NCBI RefSeq assembly: GCF_035916755.1
Contig: NZ_JAYWIX010000001.1
Location: 1-64,000, forward strand
Direction of reading: 5' to 3'
DNA: 64,000 bases
Origin: Rothia sp035916755
GTDB lineage: Bacteria; Actinomycetota; Actinomycetes; Actinomycetales; Micrococcaceae
Position numbers and translations under genes: made by a program. Under the pieces are notes generated by a model. That model was not told the origin of the DNA, made no database searches, and saw only the letters and a list, made by a program, of their open reading frames with translations. This document shows positions 22,041-30,002 of this stretch, in pieces (the stretch's first letter is position 1; each line of letters begins with the position of its first letter).

Positions 22041-22712
22041 ATGACAACCCTGCTCGCTGCTGCGCCTGCACTGCTCGGGCTGGGACTCATGATGGGCTTT
22101 AGCCCCTCGCTCTACAGCATTACCTTTCTGGCGCTCGTCAACGACCCCAGCAAAATGCATATCGTCCGCTGGATTAGCGGTGGGATTGTTGCAGGGGCCA
22201 CCACGCTCGTTGTGCTTTTTCGCTTCGTCGATCCAGAAAGCCTGATACAGCTGGTTCACAGCGATGCGAGCAAAATACTCGTGCGCAAGAGCATTGACGC
22301 CGGCGCTGCCCTGCTGCTTGCACTTTCGGCTGCCCTGTTCTGGGTACGTAGAAACCGCCCCAAAAGAGCACATAAGGTTAAAAACTCCCACCTCTCACCG
22401 CGGAAAGCTGCGCTGGAAGGCTTTTTGAATTTGGCTATCGGCCTGAATTCGATGGCAACGATGTATATGGTGGGCCGCCTGCTCGCGTCGGTAAGCCACA
22501 GTGCGGTTGAATGGGTGCTGGCCTATCTCGTCTTTACAGTTGGACTGGTTGGACCCTACCTGCTACTCGAGGCAAACTGGGACCGTTTCCCGGGTTTTGC
22601 TCATACTGTCACCGGGCTGCTTACAAGGATTAAGAACGCCAACCGAACTGCTGTCTATAGCCTGATGTTGCTGGTAGGCGCGGTCTTCTTTGGGGCGCTG
22701 ACTGCCCGTTAG
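22041..22712 (+). CDS. GAP/LysE-like integral membrane protein
   Basis: A 223-aa membrane protein if started at ATG 22041; a TTG at 21996 is possible but lies in the end of the repeat. About six hydrophobic segments are visible: the N-terminal LLAAAPALLGLGLMMGF, the region around 45-65, ALLLALSAALFWV, ATMYMVGRLLASV, VLAYLVFTVGLVGPYLLL and YSLMLLVGAVFFGAL. A short basic loop (RRNRPKRAHKVKN) lies mid-protein. The pattern resembles small GAP or LysE-type export proteins, but no decisive motif is seen and the substrate is unknown. Next is an Rrf2 regulator gene 78 nt away. Confidence 0.6.
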   Translation: MTTLLAAAPALLGLGLMMGFSPSLYSITFLALVNDPSKMHIVRWISGGIVAGATTLVVLFRFVDPESLIQLVHSDASKILVRKSIDAGAALLLALSAALFWVRRNRPKRAHKVKNSHLSPRKAALEGFLNLAIGLNSMATMYMVGRLLASVSHSAVEWVLAYLVFTVGLVGPYLLLEANWDRFPGFAHTVTGLLTRIKNANRTAVYSLMLLVGAVFFGALTAR

Positions 22713-22750
22713 ATGGGGAAGATTTGATGTGTGTCGATTCACGCCCTATA

Positions 22751-22779
22751 TTTGTATCTGTTCCTAAAACAAATACAAA
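22751..22779. promoter_or_regulatory. candidate Rrf2 operator
   Basis: An inverted repeat TTTGTAT (22751-22757) and ATACAAA (22773-22779), 15 nt apart, immediately upstream of the Rrf2 gene's RBS. The size and position suit an autoregulated Rrf2 dimer. Confidence 0.55.
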
Positions 22780-22790
22780 AAGGATGTTCT

Positions 22791-23219
22791 GTGGATACCA
22801 AATTCTCGGTCGCCATACACACCCTGGTCATGCTCTCGGAAACCGACGACAAACTCACCTCCGAAGCCATAGCAACCAGCGCGGGCACCAATGCCAGCTA
22901 CATCCGCAAAATCATTTCCCTGCTCAAAAAAGCAGACCTACTCGACCGCATCCCCGGCAGTTTTGACTACCAGCTCGGTAAGCCAAAAACCGAAATGACT
23001 CTGCTCGATATCTACAGAGCCGTTAACCCCAACATCCACATTGACACCCATCAAAACGCCAACCCGGAATGCCCGGTAGGGGGGCACATCAACGCTGTGC
23101 TCGACCCCATCGCCGCCCGTGCCGAACAGGCCATGACTAACCAGTTGGCAGGAATCACCCTGGATGAGGTCATCGAAGATATCAGGGCCAGCTACCTAGC
23201 TGCCCGATCCAAGGCATAA
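22791..23219 (+). CDS. Rrf2-family transcriptional regulator
   Basis: 142-aa winged-helix regulator read from GTG 22791, which has AAGGA at 22779-22783 as RBS. The frame is open to an ATG at 22731, but that would put the candidate operator inside the gene. Family features: KFSVAIHTLVML at the start, recognition helix region NASYIRKIISLLKKADLL, then YQLGKPKTEMTLLDIYRAVNP. Only one cysteine (NPECPVGG) lies in the usual sensor loop, so a three-Cys iron-sulfur cluster is unlikely. It is closer to the YwnA-like, non-cluster members. It probably controls the downstream oxidoreductase. Confidence 0.85.
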   Translation: MDTKFSVAIHTLVMLSETDDKLTSEAIATSAGTNASYIRKIISLLKKADLLDRIPGSFDYQLGKPKTEMTLLDIYRAVNPNIHIDTHQNANPECPVGGHINAVLDPIAARAEQAMTNQLAGITLDEVIEDIRASYLAARSKA

Positions 23220-23253
23220 ACCTAAAAACATCACTCATCAGAAAGAGAACACC

Positions 23254-24255
23254 ATGAAGGCATTTACCCTCACCTCCTACGCCAACGGTGGCACTACTGA
23301 GTGGGCGGACGTCCCCGCCCCCGTCGCCGGGCCCGGCCAGGTGCTTATTGGGGTCCGCGCCGCAGGCCTTAACCCGCTCGACTCCATGATCGCCCGCGGT
23401 GACTTGAAGCGCCTGTTGCCCTATCAGCTACCCGTCATCTTGGGTCAGGAAGTCGCCGGGGATGTCCTTGCCATCGGTAGCGGCGTTACCGGCTACGCAG
23501 TGGGGGATAAGGTCTTTACCCGCCTGCCCATTGACGCCATTGGTGGCTTCGCAGAGCAGGTCGCTGTAGACGCTGCCCAGGTCGCCCCCATGCCTGCCAA
23601 CCTGACCTACGCCGAAGCTGCTGGCCTGCCCCTTGTGTTGCTCACCGCTATTCAGGCCTTCACCGAAAAGGCCCCCGTCAAGCCCGGCGATAAGGTCTTC
23701 ATTCAGGGCGGAACCGGCGGACTGGGCTCCATCGCCATTCAGGTTGCCAAGCACCTGGGCGCAACCGTCGCCACCACCGTCAGCACCAAGAACGTCGAGC
23801 TGGCAAAGACCCTGGGCTCCGATGCGGTCATCGACTACCGCACCCAGAACTATGAAGAGCACATCTCGGGCTACGACATCGTACTCGATACCCTGGGTAA
23901 GGGTGAAACTACCCGCTCCATGAAGGTGCTGGCTCCCGGCAGCACCCTGGTGACCGTGGTTGGGGCACCCGACGCCGACTTCGCCACCCAGCTCGGCAAG
24001 AAAGCACTCAAGCCGGTCATGTGGCTGCTGAGCCGGAAAGAGCGGGCAGCTGCTAAGAAGCTCGGTATGACCTATAAGTTCCTCTTCATGCGGGCCAGCG
24101 GCGAACAGCTCAAAGCTTTCACTCCCGCCATTGAATCCGGCGCTATCAAGCCCCTGGTGGCCCAGACCCTGCCCTTTGACAGCCTGGAAGAAGCCCTCGA
24201 CCTGCTCGCAGCAGGCAAGGGCGGCCCCGGCAAAATCGTCGTCGAGATGGACTAG
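23254..24255 (+). CDS. NAD(P)H:quinone-oxidoreductase-like MDR enzyme
   Basis: 333-aa medium-chain dehydrogenase/reductase of the zinc-free quinone oxidoreductase type. The N-terminal GroES-like part has VPAPVAGPGQVLIGVRAAGLNPLD and LGQEVAGDVLAIG. The nucleotide-binding Rossmann motif is GGTGGLGSIAIQVAKHLGA (about 150-168). Structural and catalytic zinc ligands of alcohol dehydrogenases are absent. An Rrf2 gene 34 nt upstream suggests a redox or electrophile-induced enzyme reducing quinones or enones; the substrate is not predictable. RBS AGAAAGAG before the ATG. Confidence 0.85.
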   Translation: MKAFTLTSYANGGTTEWADVPAPVAGPGQVLIGVRAAGLNPLDSMIARGDLKRLLPYQLPVILGQEVAGDVLAIGSGVTGYAVGDKVFTRLPIDAIGGFAEQVAVDAAQVAPMPANLTYAEAAGLPLVLLTAIQAFTEKAPVKPGDKVFIQGGTGGLGSIAIQVAKHLGATVATTVSTKNVELAKTLGSDAVIDYRTQNYEEHISGYDIVLDTLGKGETTRSMKVLAPGSTLVTVVGAPDADFATQLGKKALKPVMWLLSRKERAAAKKLGMTYKFLFMRASGEQLKAFTPAIESGAIKPLVAQTLPFDSLEEALDLLAAGKGGPGKIVVEMD

Positions 24256-24326
24256 AAGGTGATGACTTGCACCCACCGGCTAAACTGGTAGGTAAAAGTC
24301 TTGAACCCAACCAAAGGTGAAATACA

Positions 24327-25187
24327 GTGACTGAAACCGGCGCTGAGCAGCTCGGCCCCACCGGCCGCCCCCTGCGCATCTACCCCGACCCCGCCCCCCT
24401 CTCCACCCACGGGCCCGCCCGCATCATCTCCATGGTCAATCAAAAGGGCGGCGTCGGAAAAACCACCTCCACCATCAACCTCGGTGCAGCGCTCGCAGAA
24501 GCCGGACGCCGCGTCCTGCTCGTCGACTTCGACCCCCAGGGTGCGCTGTCCGCCGGTTTCGGCGCCAACCCCCACGAACTCGACCTCACCGTCTACAACG
24601 TCATGATGGACCGCAAGGTCGATATCCGCGAGGTTATCCAGGGCACCGAGTTTGAGAACATCGACCTGCTACCCGCCAACATCGACCTCTCCGCAGCCGA
24701 GGTGCAGCTGGTCAACGAAGTCGCCCGCGAGCAGGTGCTCGCCAGCGCCCTGCGCAAGGTCGAAAACGACTACGACGTGATCCTGATTGACTGCCAGCCC
24801 TCCCTGGGCCTGCTCACCGTCAACGCCCTGACCGCCAGCCACGGCGTCATCATCCCGCTCATCTGCGAGTTCTTCGCCCTGCGCGCGGTAGCCCTGCTAG
24901 TAGATTCCATCGAAAAGGTACAGGACCGCCTGAACCCCAAGCTCGAAATCGACGGCGTGCTGGCCACCATGTTCGACTCCCGCACTCTGCACTCAAAAGA
25001 GGTACTAGCCCGTATCGTCGATGCCTTTGGCGACAAGGTCTTCGACACCGTCATCAAGCGCACCGTCAAATTCCCCGATGCCTCCGTATCGGCAGAGCCC
25101 ATCCTGTCGTACGCCTCTAACCACCCCGGTGCTGAGGCCTACCGTCAGCTGGCCCGCGAGCTGATCTCCCGCGGCGGCGCCCCTTAA
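24327..25187 (+). CDS. ParA-family ATPase (scpAB-linked)
   Basis: 286-aa ParA/Soj-type ATPase. The deviant Walker A KGGVGKTT is at 40-47, DFDPQG follows, and ILIDCQPSLGLLTVNAL is Walker B. A 35-residue proline-rich N-terminus precedes the fold. No parB follows. In actinobacteria this gene regularly lies between xerD and scpA, and a role in nucleoid organisation alongside the ScpAB condensin partners is assumed from this linkage. GTG start at 24327 with AAAGGTG upstream (24313-24319). A TTGCAC/TAAACT region at 24267-24286 may be its promoter, though the spacing is poor. Confidence 0.88.
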   Translation: MTETGAEQLGPTGRPLRIYPDPAPLSTHGPARIISMVNQKGGVGKTTSTINLGAALAEAGRRVLLVDFDPQGALSAGFGANPHELDLTVYNVMMDRKVDIREVIQGTEFENIDLLPANIDLSAAEVQLVNEVAREQVLASALRKVENDYDVILIDCQPSLGLLTVNALTASHGVIIPLICEFFALRAVALLVDSIEKVQDRLNPKLEIDGVLATMFDSRTLHSKEVLARIVDAFGDKVFDTVIKRTVKFPDASVSAEPILSYASNHPGAEAYRQLARELISRGGAP

Positions 25188-25337
25188 GCGCGTCTGACCC
25201 TATGCTCTAGGCTACTTTTGCCCGTCTGCCCTTGAAGAACCTCGGGGCAGGCGGGCACAATGGTTAAAACACAGTAAAAGAACGGCTCATGAGAAGCCGC
25301 CAATCCTGGTTCAAAGACCCACAGGAGACTCGCTGCC

Positions 25338-26168
25338 GTGACGGTACCGAACACACTTACCGAGAGCGCCCCCGCGCCCTTTACGCTCACCCTGAGCAAC
25401 TTCGAAGGCCCCTTCGACCTGCTGCTCAGCCTGATTTCCCGCCGCAAACTCGACATCACCGATATCGCCCTGGCCGAAGTCACCGACGAATTTCTCACCT
25501 ACATCCGCCCCCTGCTTGAAGACGGCAGCGACGCCGCCCTCAATACCGCAAGCGACTTCCTCGTCACCGCTTCCACCCTGCTCGAACTCAAAACAGCGCG
25601 ACTGCTCCCGCGCAGCGACAAAGCTCTTGCCGCCAACCCCGACCTGCTTGAAGCCCGCGACCTGCTCTTTGCCCGCCTGCTTCAGTACCGGGCCTACCGC
25701 GAGGTGGCAAGTGTGCTCGAAGAGCGCTTCACCGCAGAAAACCAGCGCTTTTCCCGCACCGTAGCCCTCGAACCGGCCTTCACCAAGGTACTACCCGAGC
25801 TGGTCTTTGACCTGACCCCGCAGGCATTTGCTGAGATAGCCGCCCGCGCCCTGCGCCTGCACGAAGACCCCGATATCGAGCCGGACCCCGAGCATATCGA
25901 CACCGGCCACATCTACACCCCGGCCACCACCATCGCAGCCGAAGAAGCGACGCTACTGGCCAAGCTTGGGGAGAGCGGTGGGCAGTTGAGCTTCGCCGAG
26001 GCCTGCGCGGACGCCGCCAGCCGCGAAGTCGTGGCCGTCCGCTTTCTTGCGGTGCTAGAACTCTATAAAGAGGGCAAACTCGCCGTAGAACAGAGCCAAG
26101 CCCTGGGCCCCATAACCCTGCGACTTGAAAGCCCAGCATCCACCAACCGGGAAGGAGAGACAGAATGA
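25338..26168 (+). CDS. scpA: segregation and condensation protein A
   Basis: 276-aa kleisin subunit of the SMC-ScpAB condensin. The N-terminal signature NFEGPFDLLLSLISRRKLDI is followed by TDIALAEVTDEFL, and the C-terminal winged helix by VAVRFLAVLELYKEGKL. GTG start with AGGAGA at 25323. The stop overlaps the scpB start (ATGA), as expected for a co-translated complex. Confidence 0.94.
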   Translation: MTVPNTLTESAPAPFTLTLSNFEGPFDLLLSLISRRKLDITDIALAEVTDEFLTYIRPLLEDGSDAALNTASDFLVTASTLLELKTARLLPRSDKALAANPDLLEARDLLFARLLQYRAYREVASVLEERFTAENQRFSRTVALEPAFTKVLPELVFDLTPQAFAEIAARALRLHEDPDIEPDPEHIDTGHIYTPATTIAAEEATLLAKLGESGGQLSFAEACADAASREVVAVRFLAVLELYKEGKLAVEQSQALGPITLRLESPASTNREGETE

Positions 26169-26932
26169 GCGGGAACCCCGACTACACCGACGAAGACCTC
26201 AAGATTCTGCTCTCCGGCAGCTGGGAGGCTGAACCGGAGCCAGCACCAGAAGAAACCTCCCCAGTAGCACCCCAACCCGCTACCAAGCCAGCGAAAGCCA
26301 CCTCGCAGGTGGCGGCGTCCGCCCACGAACTCAACCGAGTTGAGCTCCAGCCCGGCGGTGTGAAAGCCGCTATCGAGGCGATCCTAGCGGTAGCCGATGT
26401 GCCGGTGAGCGTCCGCGAGTTCGCGGCGGCCCTAATTGTCTCAGAGCGGGCCATTGAAACCGCCCTCGACGAGCTGATGCGCGACTACGACGGCTACGAC
26501 GACGCCACCGGCACCCACGAGCCCCGCGGCTTTGAGCTCCGCCAGGTGGCAGGTGGCTGGCGGCTCTACTCCCGGGCTGATTTTTCACCCTGGGTCAGCC
26601 GGTTCGTGGTGGGCTCCCAAACCGTCAAACTCACCAAGGCAGCCCTCGAAACCCTGGCCGTCATTGCCTATCAGCAACCGGCCACCAGGGCCTATATCGC
26701 CCAGGTGCGCGGGGTCTCGGCAGACGCGGCGGTGCGCAACCTCCTACAGCGCGGCCTCATTACCGAGACCGTTCCCGATGAAACCGGGGCCACCCAGTAC
26801 ATCACCACCGACACCCTGCTGGAAAAGCTGGGGCTGAACTCCCTTGACGAGCTTCCCGCCCTGGCCCCCTACCTACCCGACCCCCACGAGGTGGGCAGCA
26901 CCACCACCCTAGACTTGGATGACCCCAGCTAA
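26165..26932 (+). CDS. scpB: segregation and condensation protein B
   Basis: 255-aa partner of ScpA. Two winged-helix domains are seen from about residue 63, with the motifs AIEAILAVADVPVSV, GFELRQVAGGWRLYSR, ALETLAVIAYQQPATRA and RGVSADAAVRNLLQRGLI. The first 60 residues form a Pro/Ala/Glu-rich extension not present in compact ScpB proteins. It overlaps scpA by 4 nt. Confidence 0.94.
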   Translation: MSGNPDYTDEDLKILLSGSWEAEPEPAPEETSPVAPQPATKPAKATSQVAASAHELNRVELQPGGVKAAIEAILAVADVPVSVREFAAALIVSERAIETALDELMRDYDGYDDATGTHEPRGFELRQVAGGWRLYSRADFSPWVSRFVVGSQTVKLTKAALETLAVIAYQQPATRAYIAQVRGVSADAAVRNLLQRGLITETVPDETGATQYITTDTLLEKLGLNSLDELPALAPYLPDPHEVGSTTTLDLDDPS

Positions 26933-26991
26933 CGCACACGCTAGCTGCGGCATCACCAGAAACTACGACACAGAGGAAAGAGATAAAAGAT

Positions 26992-28071
26992 ATGGCATAC
27001 GGAAACAATTCACGAGGTAACGCAGGACACGGCGGCCGACCCGGAGCAGGCAAAGCAGGTGCCGGACGCGGCGGCAAGGGTTTTGCCGGCGCTGGCAAGG
27101 GCGGAGCAGGTAAGGGCGGCTCCGGCCGTTCAGGTTTCGCCGGTAACAAGGGCGCTAAGCCCGGCGCCCCCGGCGGCCCCCGCAAGGCCGGTACCGGTAA
27201 GGGCCCCAAGTTCCGCTCAGGCCAGCCCTTCGCTAAGGAAATGGGCGAGTTCCGCCCCGCTAACCGCGGCTCCAAGAACTTTGGCCCCCACCGTCCGCGC
27301 CGCCCCAAGAACGCCCCCGTCGACCACTACCCCTTCTACGACCACGAGGGCGTCCGCCTGCAGAAAATCATGGCCTCCGCCGGTGTGGCCTCCCGCCGCG
27401 TCTGCGAAGAAATGATTGAAGAGGGCCGCGTGACCGTCAACGACGTCCTCGTGACCGAACTTGGCGTACGCGTTAACCCCGACCAGGTCACCATCCAGGT
27501 CGACGGCATGACCATCCAGACCAACGACAAGCTGGTCTACATGGTGCTGAACAAGCCCGCCGGCGTCGTCTCAGCCATGGACGACCCCGACGGCCGCCCC
27601 AACATCTCCAACTTCCTGCGCTCATCCATGACCGAACGCGTCTTCCACGTGGGCCGCCTGGACGTTGAAACCGAAGGCCTGTTGCTGCTGACCAACGACG
27701 GTGAACTGGCCAACCGTCTGACCCACCCCTCCTACGAAGTACCCAAGACCTACCTGGTGCAGGTACCCGGCCCCATGGAACCCGGCATCGGTGCAGCCAT
27801 GAAGAAGGGCCTGCGCCTGGAGGACGGCGTCACCCGCGTTGACGAGTTCAAGCTGGTTGACTCAACCCCCGGCCACGTTCTCGTTGAGGTCACCATCCAC
27901 TCCGGCAAGAACCGCATCATCCGCCGCATGTTCGAGCACGTCGGCTACCCCGTCGAGAAGCTCGTGCGTGTCGAAATGGGCCCCATTCACATCGGCTCCC
28001 AGAAGCAGGGCACCGTCCGCAACCTGTCCAAGGTCGAAATCGGTAAGCTGCTGGCCTCGGTAGGCATGTAA
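26992..28071 (+). CDS. rluB: 23S rRNA pseudouridine synthase, RluB type
   Basis: 359-aa RsuA/RluB-family pseudouridine synthase. Residues 1-85 are a Gly/Lys/Ala/Arg-rich low-complexity tail, probably RNA-binding. The S4 domain (VRLQKIMASAGVASRRVCEEMIEEGRV) covers about 120-180. The catalytic domain contains GRLDVETEGLLLLTNDG, with the catalytic Asp after GRL. It modifies a uridine in the 23S peptidyl-transferase region in known members. The stop overlaps the tyrA start by one base (TAATG). RBS AGAGGAAAGAG. Confidence 0.92.
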   Translation: MAYGNNSRGNAGHGGRPGAGKAGAGRGGKGFAGAGKGGAGKGGSGRSGFAGNKGAKPGAPGGPRKAGTGKGPKFRSGQPFAKEMGEFRPANRGSKNFGPHRPRRPKNAPVDHYPFYDHEGVRLQKIMASAGVASRRVCEEMIEEGRVTVNDVLVTELGVRVNPDQVTIQVDGMTIQTNDKLVYMVLNKPAGVVSAMDDPDGRPNISNFLRSSMTERVFHVGRLDVETEGLLLLTNDGELANRLTHPSYEVPKTYLVQVPGPMEPGIGAAMKKGLRLEDGVTRVDEFKLVDSTPGHVLVEVTIHSGKNRIIRRMFEHVGYPVEKLVRVEMGPIHIGSQKQGTVRNLSKVEIGKLLASVGM

Positions 28072-29225
28072 TGAGCGGTTCACCCACCGTCTACGACTCC
28101 CACCTGCACGGCCCCGTCCTGGTGATTGGCGCGGGCCTGCTGGGTGCCTCCATCGGGCTGGGCCTGAGCCACCGCGGCTACACGGTCTACATCTCCGATA
28201 TCTCACCCACCACCGAAGCCGTCGCCGAAGATATCGGTGCCGGCACCTCCCTGCGGGCCCTAGCCCACGAATGGCAGGGGAAAGAGGGGCAGGACGCTCC
28301 CGACCAGCTGGAACTTGCCCCCCAGCTGGTCGTCGTGGCGGCACCCCCGGACGTCACCGCCGACCTGGTGGTGCGCGCGCTCGCCGACTACCCGGCGTCC
28401 TTTGTCATCGACATAGCCTCGGTGAAGTCGGGTATCTTGAGCGCGGTGCGGGAAGCAGGGGCCGATGTGAGCCGCTACCTGGGCACCCACCCCATGGCCG
28501 GGCGTGAAAAGTCTGGACCCGTGGCCGCCCGTGGCGAGTTGTTTTCCGCCCGCCCCTGGGTGCTGTGCAACCACGAGACGGTGCGCCCCGAACTGGTGAA
28601 GGTCGCCCAGCAGCTAGCAACTGAACTGGGCTCAACTATCACCCATATGGATGTGGAAGAGCACGACCGTACCGTCGCCCTGATTTCCCACGTTCCCCAG
28701 GTAATGAGCTCTCTGCTGGCCTCCCGCCTGCAGGACACTCCCCTCTATGCGCTCGGCCTGGCCGGGCAGGGACTGCGCGATACCACCCGTATCGCGGCCT
28801 CAGACCCCGGGCTGTGGGTGCAGATTCTTTCGGCAAACGCGAAGCCCGTCGTACAAACCCTTTACGGGGTGCGCGAGGACCTAGAGCGCCTCATCAGCAC
28901 CCTGGAAGCCCCCACCGCAGCCGGAGCCCGCCTTGATATCGCCCAGCTGATGAGCGAGGGTAACTCGGGCGTGGCCCGCATACCCGGCAAGCACGGCGGC
29001 TCACCGTCCGCCTTTGCCCAGCTGACCGTGCTGGTGGACGATACCCCCGGCACCCTGGCTCGCCTGCTGGTTGAAATCGGCGAACTCGGCGTCAACCTGG
29101 AGGACCTGCGCCTAGAGCACTCACCCGGTGCCCAGGTGGGTATGGCCGAAATTTCGGTCAACCCCAACGAACACGAAAAACTCATCGAAGACCTCACCAG
29201 CCGCGGCTGGAAGGTCGTCAAGTAA
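28071..29225 (+). CDS. tyrA: prephenate dehydrogenase
   Basis: 384-aa enzyme of tyrosine synthesis, oxidatively decarboxylating prephenate to 4-hydroxyphenylpyruvate. The Rossmann motif is VIGAGLLGASIGLGL near residue 17. GTHPMAGREKSGP and ISHVPQVMSSLLA are substrate-site segments. A C-terminal ACT domain (about 315-384; LTVLVDDTPGTLARLL) suggests feedback control by an aromatic amino acid. It is coupled to rluB and followed by cmk after 11 nt. Confidence 0.92.
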   Translation: MSGSPTVYDSHLHGPVLVIGAGLLGASIGLGLSHRGYTVYISDISPTTEAVAEDIGAGTSLRALAHEWQGKEGQDAPDQLELAPQLVVVAAPPDVTADLVVRALADYPASFVIDIASVKSGILSAVREAGADVSRYLGTHPMAGREKSGPVAARGELFSARPWVLCNHETVRPELVKVAQQLATELGSTITHMDVEEHDRTVALISHVPQVMSSLLASRLQDTPLYALGLAGQGLRDTTRIAASDPGLWVQILSANAKPVVQTLYGVREDLERLISTLEAPTAAGARLDIAQLMSEGNSGVARIPGKHGGSPSAFAQLTVLVDDTPGTLARLLVEIGELGVNLEDLRLEHSPGAQVGMAEISVNPNEHEKLIEDLTSRGWKVVK

Positions 29226-29236
29226 GGAAGAAAACT

Positions 29237-29908
29237 ATGTCTGACAAGATCGTGATTGCCATTGACGGCCCTTCTGGCTCCGGCAAGTCCTCGGTCTCTA
29301 AGGCCGTGGCCCGCCACTACGGGCTCGAATACCTGGACACCGGCGCTATGTACCGCGCCCTGACCTGGTACTGTCTAGATACTCGGGTAGACACCGCGGA
29401 CGCCGCAGCCTTAGTTTCTGCTGCCCGCAGCTTCCCCTACGTGCAGGGCACCAGCCCCGACGAAGAGGTCATCGAAGTTGGGGGAGTGGACGTGCGCGAG
29501 GCTATCCGCGAACCCCGCATCTCTGAGGCGGTCTCTGCAGTTGCCTCGAATATGGAGGTCCGCCAGATTCTCATCGACCTGCAGCGGGACTTCATCGCCC
29601 GCGCCAAGACCGGCATGGTGGCAGAAGGACGCGATATCACCACCGTCGTTGCCCCCGATGCCGACGCCCGCGTCCTGCTCACCGCCAGCGAAGAAGTGCG
29701 CCTTGCCCGCCGAGGCCTGCAACTGGGCGGTACCCAGAACTCCGAGCAGCTCGCAGCCCAGGTCTCAGCCCGCGACGCTAAAGACTCCAAGGTCACCAGT
29801 TTTACCGAAGCAGCCGAAGGCGTAGCCCTGGTCGACTCATCAGAGCTCAACTTTGAAGAAACCATCGCAGCGGTCATCGAAGCCGTCGAAGGCCAACTCA
29901 AGCGCTAA
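29237..29908 (+). CDS. cmk: cytidylate kinase
   Basis: 223-aa (d)CMP kinase. P-loop GPSGSGKSS at about 10-18, LDTGAMYRAL for the NMP-binding region, and RDITTVVAPDAD towards the lid. It phosphorylates CMP and dCMP for nucleic-acid synthesis. RBS AAGGAAG. Standing between tyrA and der is its usual place in actinobacteria. Confidence 0.95.
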   Translation: MSDKIVIAIDGPSGSGKSSVSKAVARHYGLEYLDTGAMYRALTWYCLDTRVDTADAAALVSAARSFPYVQGTSPDEEVIEVGGVDVREAIREPRISEAVSAVASNMEVRQILIDLQRDFIARAKTGMVAEGRDITTVVAPDADARVLLTASEEVRLARRGLQLGGTQNSEQLAAQVSARDAKDSKVTSFTEAAEGVALVDSSELNFEETIAAVIEAVEGQLKR

Positions 29909-30002
29909 CCGGTAGGCCGCGTAGGCGTCCGCCCCACCGTGAACTAAACTTATCTACCAACGCACCGGCACCCGCCGGAAACCACCACAGGAGGTATCGC
30001 CC

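Noticed and set aside
15275..24255. Propionate cluster as a genomic island bounded by xerD
   Set aside because: XerD is the housekeeping recombinase (conserved neighbours, full catalytic set). No attachment-site repeat or integrase is present, and codon use matches the flanks.
24327..25187. Plasmid-type partition locus
   Set aside because: There is no parB or centromere-like repeat, and the gene is in its usual chromosomal place before scpA-scpB.
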